Positions 61,699-64,000 of a DNA stretch of 64,000 bases are shown one piece after another. The position numbers and the translations under genes are program-made. The notes under the pieces were generated by a model that was given only the letters and a program-made list of their open reading frames with translations, ran no database searches and had not been told where the DNA came from. Origin of the DNA: Lingula anatina (Eukaryota > Brachiopoda > Lingulata > Lingulida > Lingulidae); NCBI RefSeq assembly GCF_001039355.2, contig NW_019775963.1, positions 88,110 to 152,109 on the forward strand. Reading direction: 5' to 3'. The stretch's first letter is position 1, and each line of letters starts with the position of its first letter.

Positions 61699-64000
61699 CG
61701 GAAATGTTTTGAGTCTCATAGCTATGATTAAGAAAAAAACTAAAATCTAGCATTCAGAATTCAGCAGATCTGGGCTTCTGACTATTGTCAACAAAATGGA
61801 GTTATTTAAATTTTCTGCCTACAGAAATGGGGAAAAACGAACTAGAATTACACCAGTGTCTAATTTTGCTGTACCTTTAATCAGTAGCAGAATACAATTT
61901 GGAAATCAAATTTTTTTCTTAAAAACTTGATTTGATCATATTTCTTTATGCTGTATCCTCTTGCCTTACCCTTGGTTATTATTTCTCTTCAAATGATCTC
62001 ATTCACTGATGATTTACATTGCACTTAATGAAACAAAATTACTCTTTCAATTATATTTCCTTGCTTTGAACAATCTTAATTTGATTTCTTTAGAATTATT
62101 CCTTTTAGACTCATTATTGTGACAACTAAAGATGACTGAATACATTCCATTTATTTTTAATATGGATAAGGGTTAATTAGGGGGACCTGGTTATTGTTGC
62201 AGATAATGTAGAACTGAAATTGCACATTGTATCATGACTTTAAATGAAAGGGGTTTACCCAGCATGTTTTTCATTTACATTTATCACCTAGCTGTTATTC
62301 AAAACTGTAGAGTTATGACTTGCAGCATTTTAACTGTTATTTTTGTATGTTGTATATGTAACTTCAAAGGTTGTAGAGAAAAGGTTGAATCATGAAGGCT
62401 ATAGCAGGTGTAAGCATACTTCATGACATTTGCAATGAATATTTGAAGAAGAGAACTGAAATAGCTTATCTGGGCAGGACTGATGGATATCACCCTCTTA
62501 ACAGTTCAATATAGATATGACATTGCAGGCCAAGCCAACTCGGGTCAATTGGTAGATAAGGGAAAAAGGGAATGAAATAGATAAAAGGTTTGGTATGAAA
62601 CTTGTTAATTTAATTGCTCTCAAAATGTCAAAATATGACACCAAAGTGGTATTCTCTAGAGTACATTTACATGTAGTGGGTTTCCCTATTAATGCATTAA
62701 TCAAATTCTGTCTCTCCTGTCAGTGTAATGGTTATACCAAAGATTAATAGAGGTAGTATTCTTTGGAGAATGTTGACCAAAGCATTATTACAGCTGTGGC
62801 TCTGGTGGAACGGTCTGTGTGAAAACTCTGAAGTGCCTCCATGGTGGTAGTCGATGTAAATGTATTTACTGAAAGAATAATCACTTTGAATTTTGTGAAA
62901 AAAAAAAAAAAACATTGTTTCTAACCTTTCATTTTAATTTCAATACTGTTGTACACTAGTAGATTTCATAGTGCTGGGATCTGTACTTAATATATTTTAC
63001 ATTTCCTTTATTCAAAGGTCATTCTTTTAAGAATATTTTAAAGGTTTTACTTTGGTACTGTTCAGTTATAAGGTTTTCCATTTTGGAATCTGTTTTGAAA
63101 TTTAACACTTGCACAGATATATTTACTTTTTGTAAGCTTTAACTTAAAACTTCACTTCAGTACTTTTCCCTCATATATTTTGTAATTTATATATACAGAA
63201 GTTGTTTAGGTTTACTAGTAATTTTATACAAATGAATTGCTTTTTGTTTTATTTTGAAGATTACTTACCACTGATAACATTCCTGATGGAATACAATTTA
63301 CATTTGTATGATTATGTCATATCTTATCAGTATTTAGGCATTACTTTTTCTTCATTTATTTATTATAATTTTATTATCATAGATTGTCTCTGTCCTGTTT
63401 TAGTCTGCAATAGAAATGTATCCAAATACAGTGGTTCATTACATTTATATCACCCTAATTCAACCATGACATTGTATTGAAACATTTCATCCTGAACCAT
63501 GCAGGCTGACTGTAAAAATTGATGCTTACAATCTCAGTGTTACTTCACAATAATTTCATTATTATTTTTTATTATTGTAAGTAAACACCATCATTATGGC
63601 TAGACTAACCTGTTTCTAAAGCAGTTTGATATGACGAAAATACCATGTTCACCTTACAAACAGCTTTCGATATATACATGCTCTTATAAATTCCACTTAA
63701 TGTTACTTTCAGTGTTTATTGCGTGGGTTTTGAATGGGGAACAATATGTTATCACTTGAAAGTCCTCAAGTGTAAGTATAAAAATGTCAACATTAGCCAT
63801 GTGTCATACAGTCCTCCTATCTTAATCTGCAACTCTATCACGCACGAAAAAAAAGGGTATATTTTATTTGTGGCAACTGCTCTACTTCCAAACCTTCCAC
63901 CTTCATAAAATCAGAATTTTATTGGATAGTTCTTTTTTTCTGTGAAATATTTAATTAGATTAAGCCAGATTTTTTAATCTTACGTAAGTCTGCACTATGT
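61699..64000. other. 3' UTR of consortin and downstream DNA
   Basis: AT-rich sequence with no recognised coding exon. An A-run lies at 62899-62913. The left part is probably consortin 3' UTR; where it ends is unclear. Confidence 0.45.

Overview
This is a spliced eukaryotic genome window: introns of roughly 0.1-2.7 kb, AT-rich, with many microsatellites, short inverted-repeat elements and L1/Tx1-type LINE remnants. The genes (VWA7-like, AMPK beta, peroxiredoxin-5, KNL1, GPATCH2, consortin) point to a bilaterian animal. Intron density and repeat style suggest a marine invertebrate such as a mollusc, another lophotrochozoan or an ambulacrarian. I cannot fix the phylum from the sequence alone.

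Left third (1-24 kb). One large minus-strand gene (3036-21637) encodes a secreted or type I membrane VWA7-like protein; 18 exons give a continuous model of 1174 residues. Its 5' end is duplicated in the assembly. 13564-15350 appears identical to 19478-21264, and 15352-19476 is a diverged second copy of 19505 to about 24060. Single n bases stand at both joins (15351 and 19477). The simplest reading is a mis-scaffolded alternative haplotype, not three gene copies. A repeat at 1-2326 recurs upstream of the gene (about 18290-19330 and 22905-23930). It carries informative filled and empty insertion sites: a LINE with a 15-bp target duplication and a TA-flanked MITE.

Middle (24.5-48.3 kb). The AMPK beta subunit gene (+, 24811-29405) has two equal-length alternative exons in its glycogen-binding domain. 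Peroxiredoxin-5 (-, 31287-34487) converges on it and shares a divergent promoter region with the kinetochore scaffold KNL1 (+, 35927-48311). KNL1 keeps SILK and RVSF PP1-docking motifs, about 17 MELT-type repeats and a C-terminal RWD-like region. One apparent single-base frameshift interrupts its repeat exon.

Right third (49-64 kb). A small unidentified basic protein gene (-, 49265-50138) is divergent from GPATCH2 (+, 51257-53931). Consortin/CNST (+, 57428-61698) follows. The rest is 3' UTR, intergenic DNA and mobile elements. The genes do not form one pathway; this is ordinary animal gene order with divergent promoters, four of which carry a YY1-like ATGGC core.

The most interesting observations are the mutually exclusive AMPK beta exons, a minisatellite made of repeated 5' splice sites in the VWA7-like gene, a roughly 147-bp satellite carrying a perfect DR1 nuclear-receptor motif in each unit, three GC-AG introns supported by reading frame, and a possible 60-nt cassette exon in peroxiredoxin-5.
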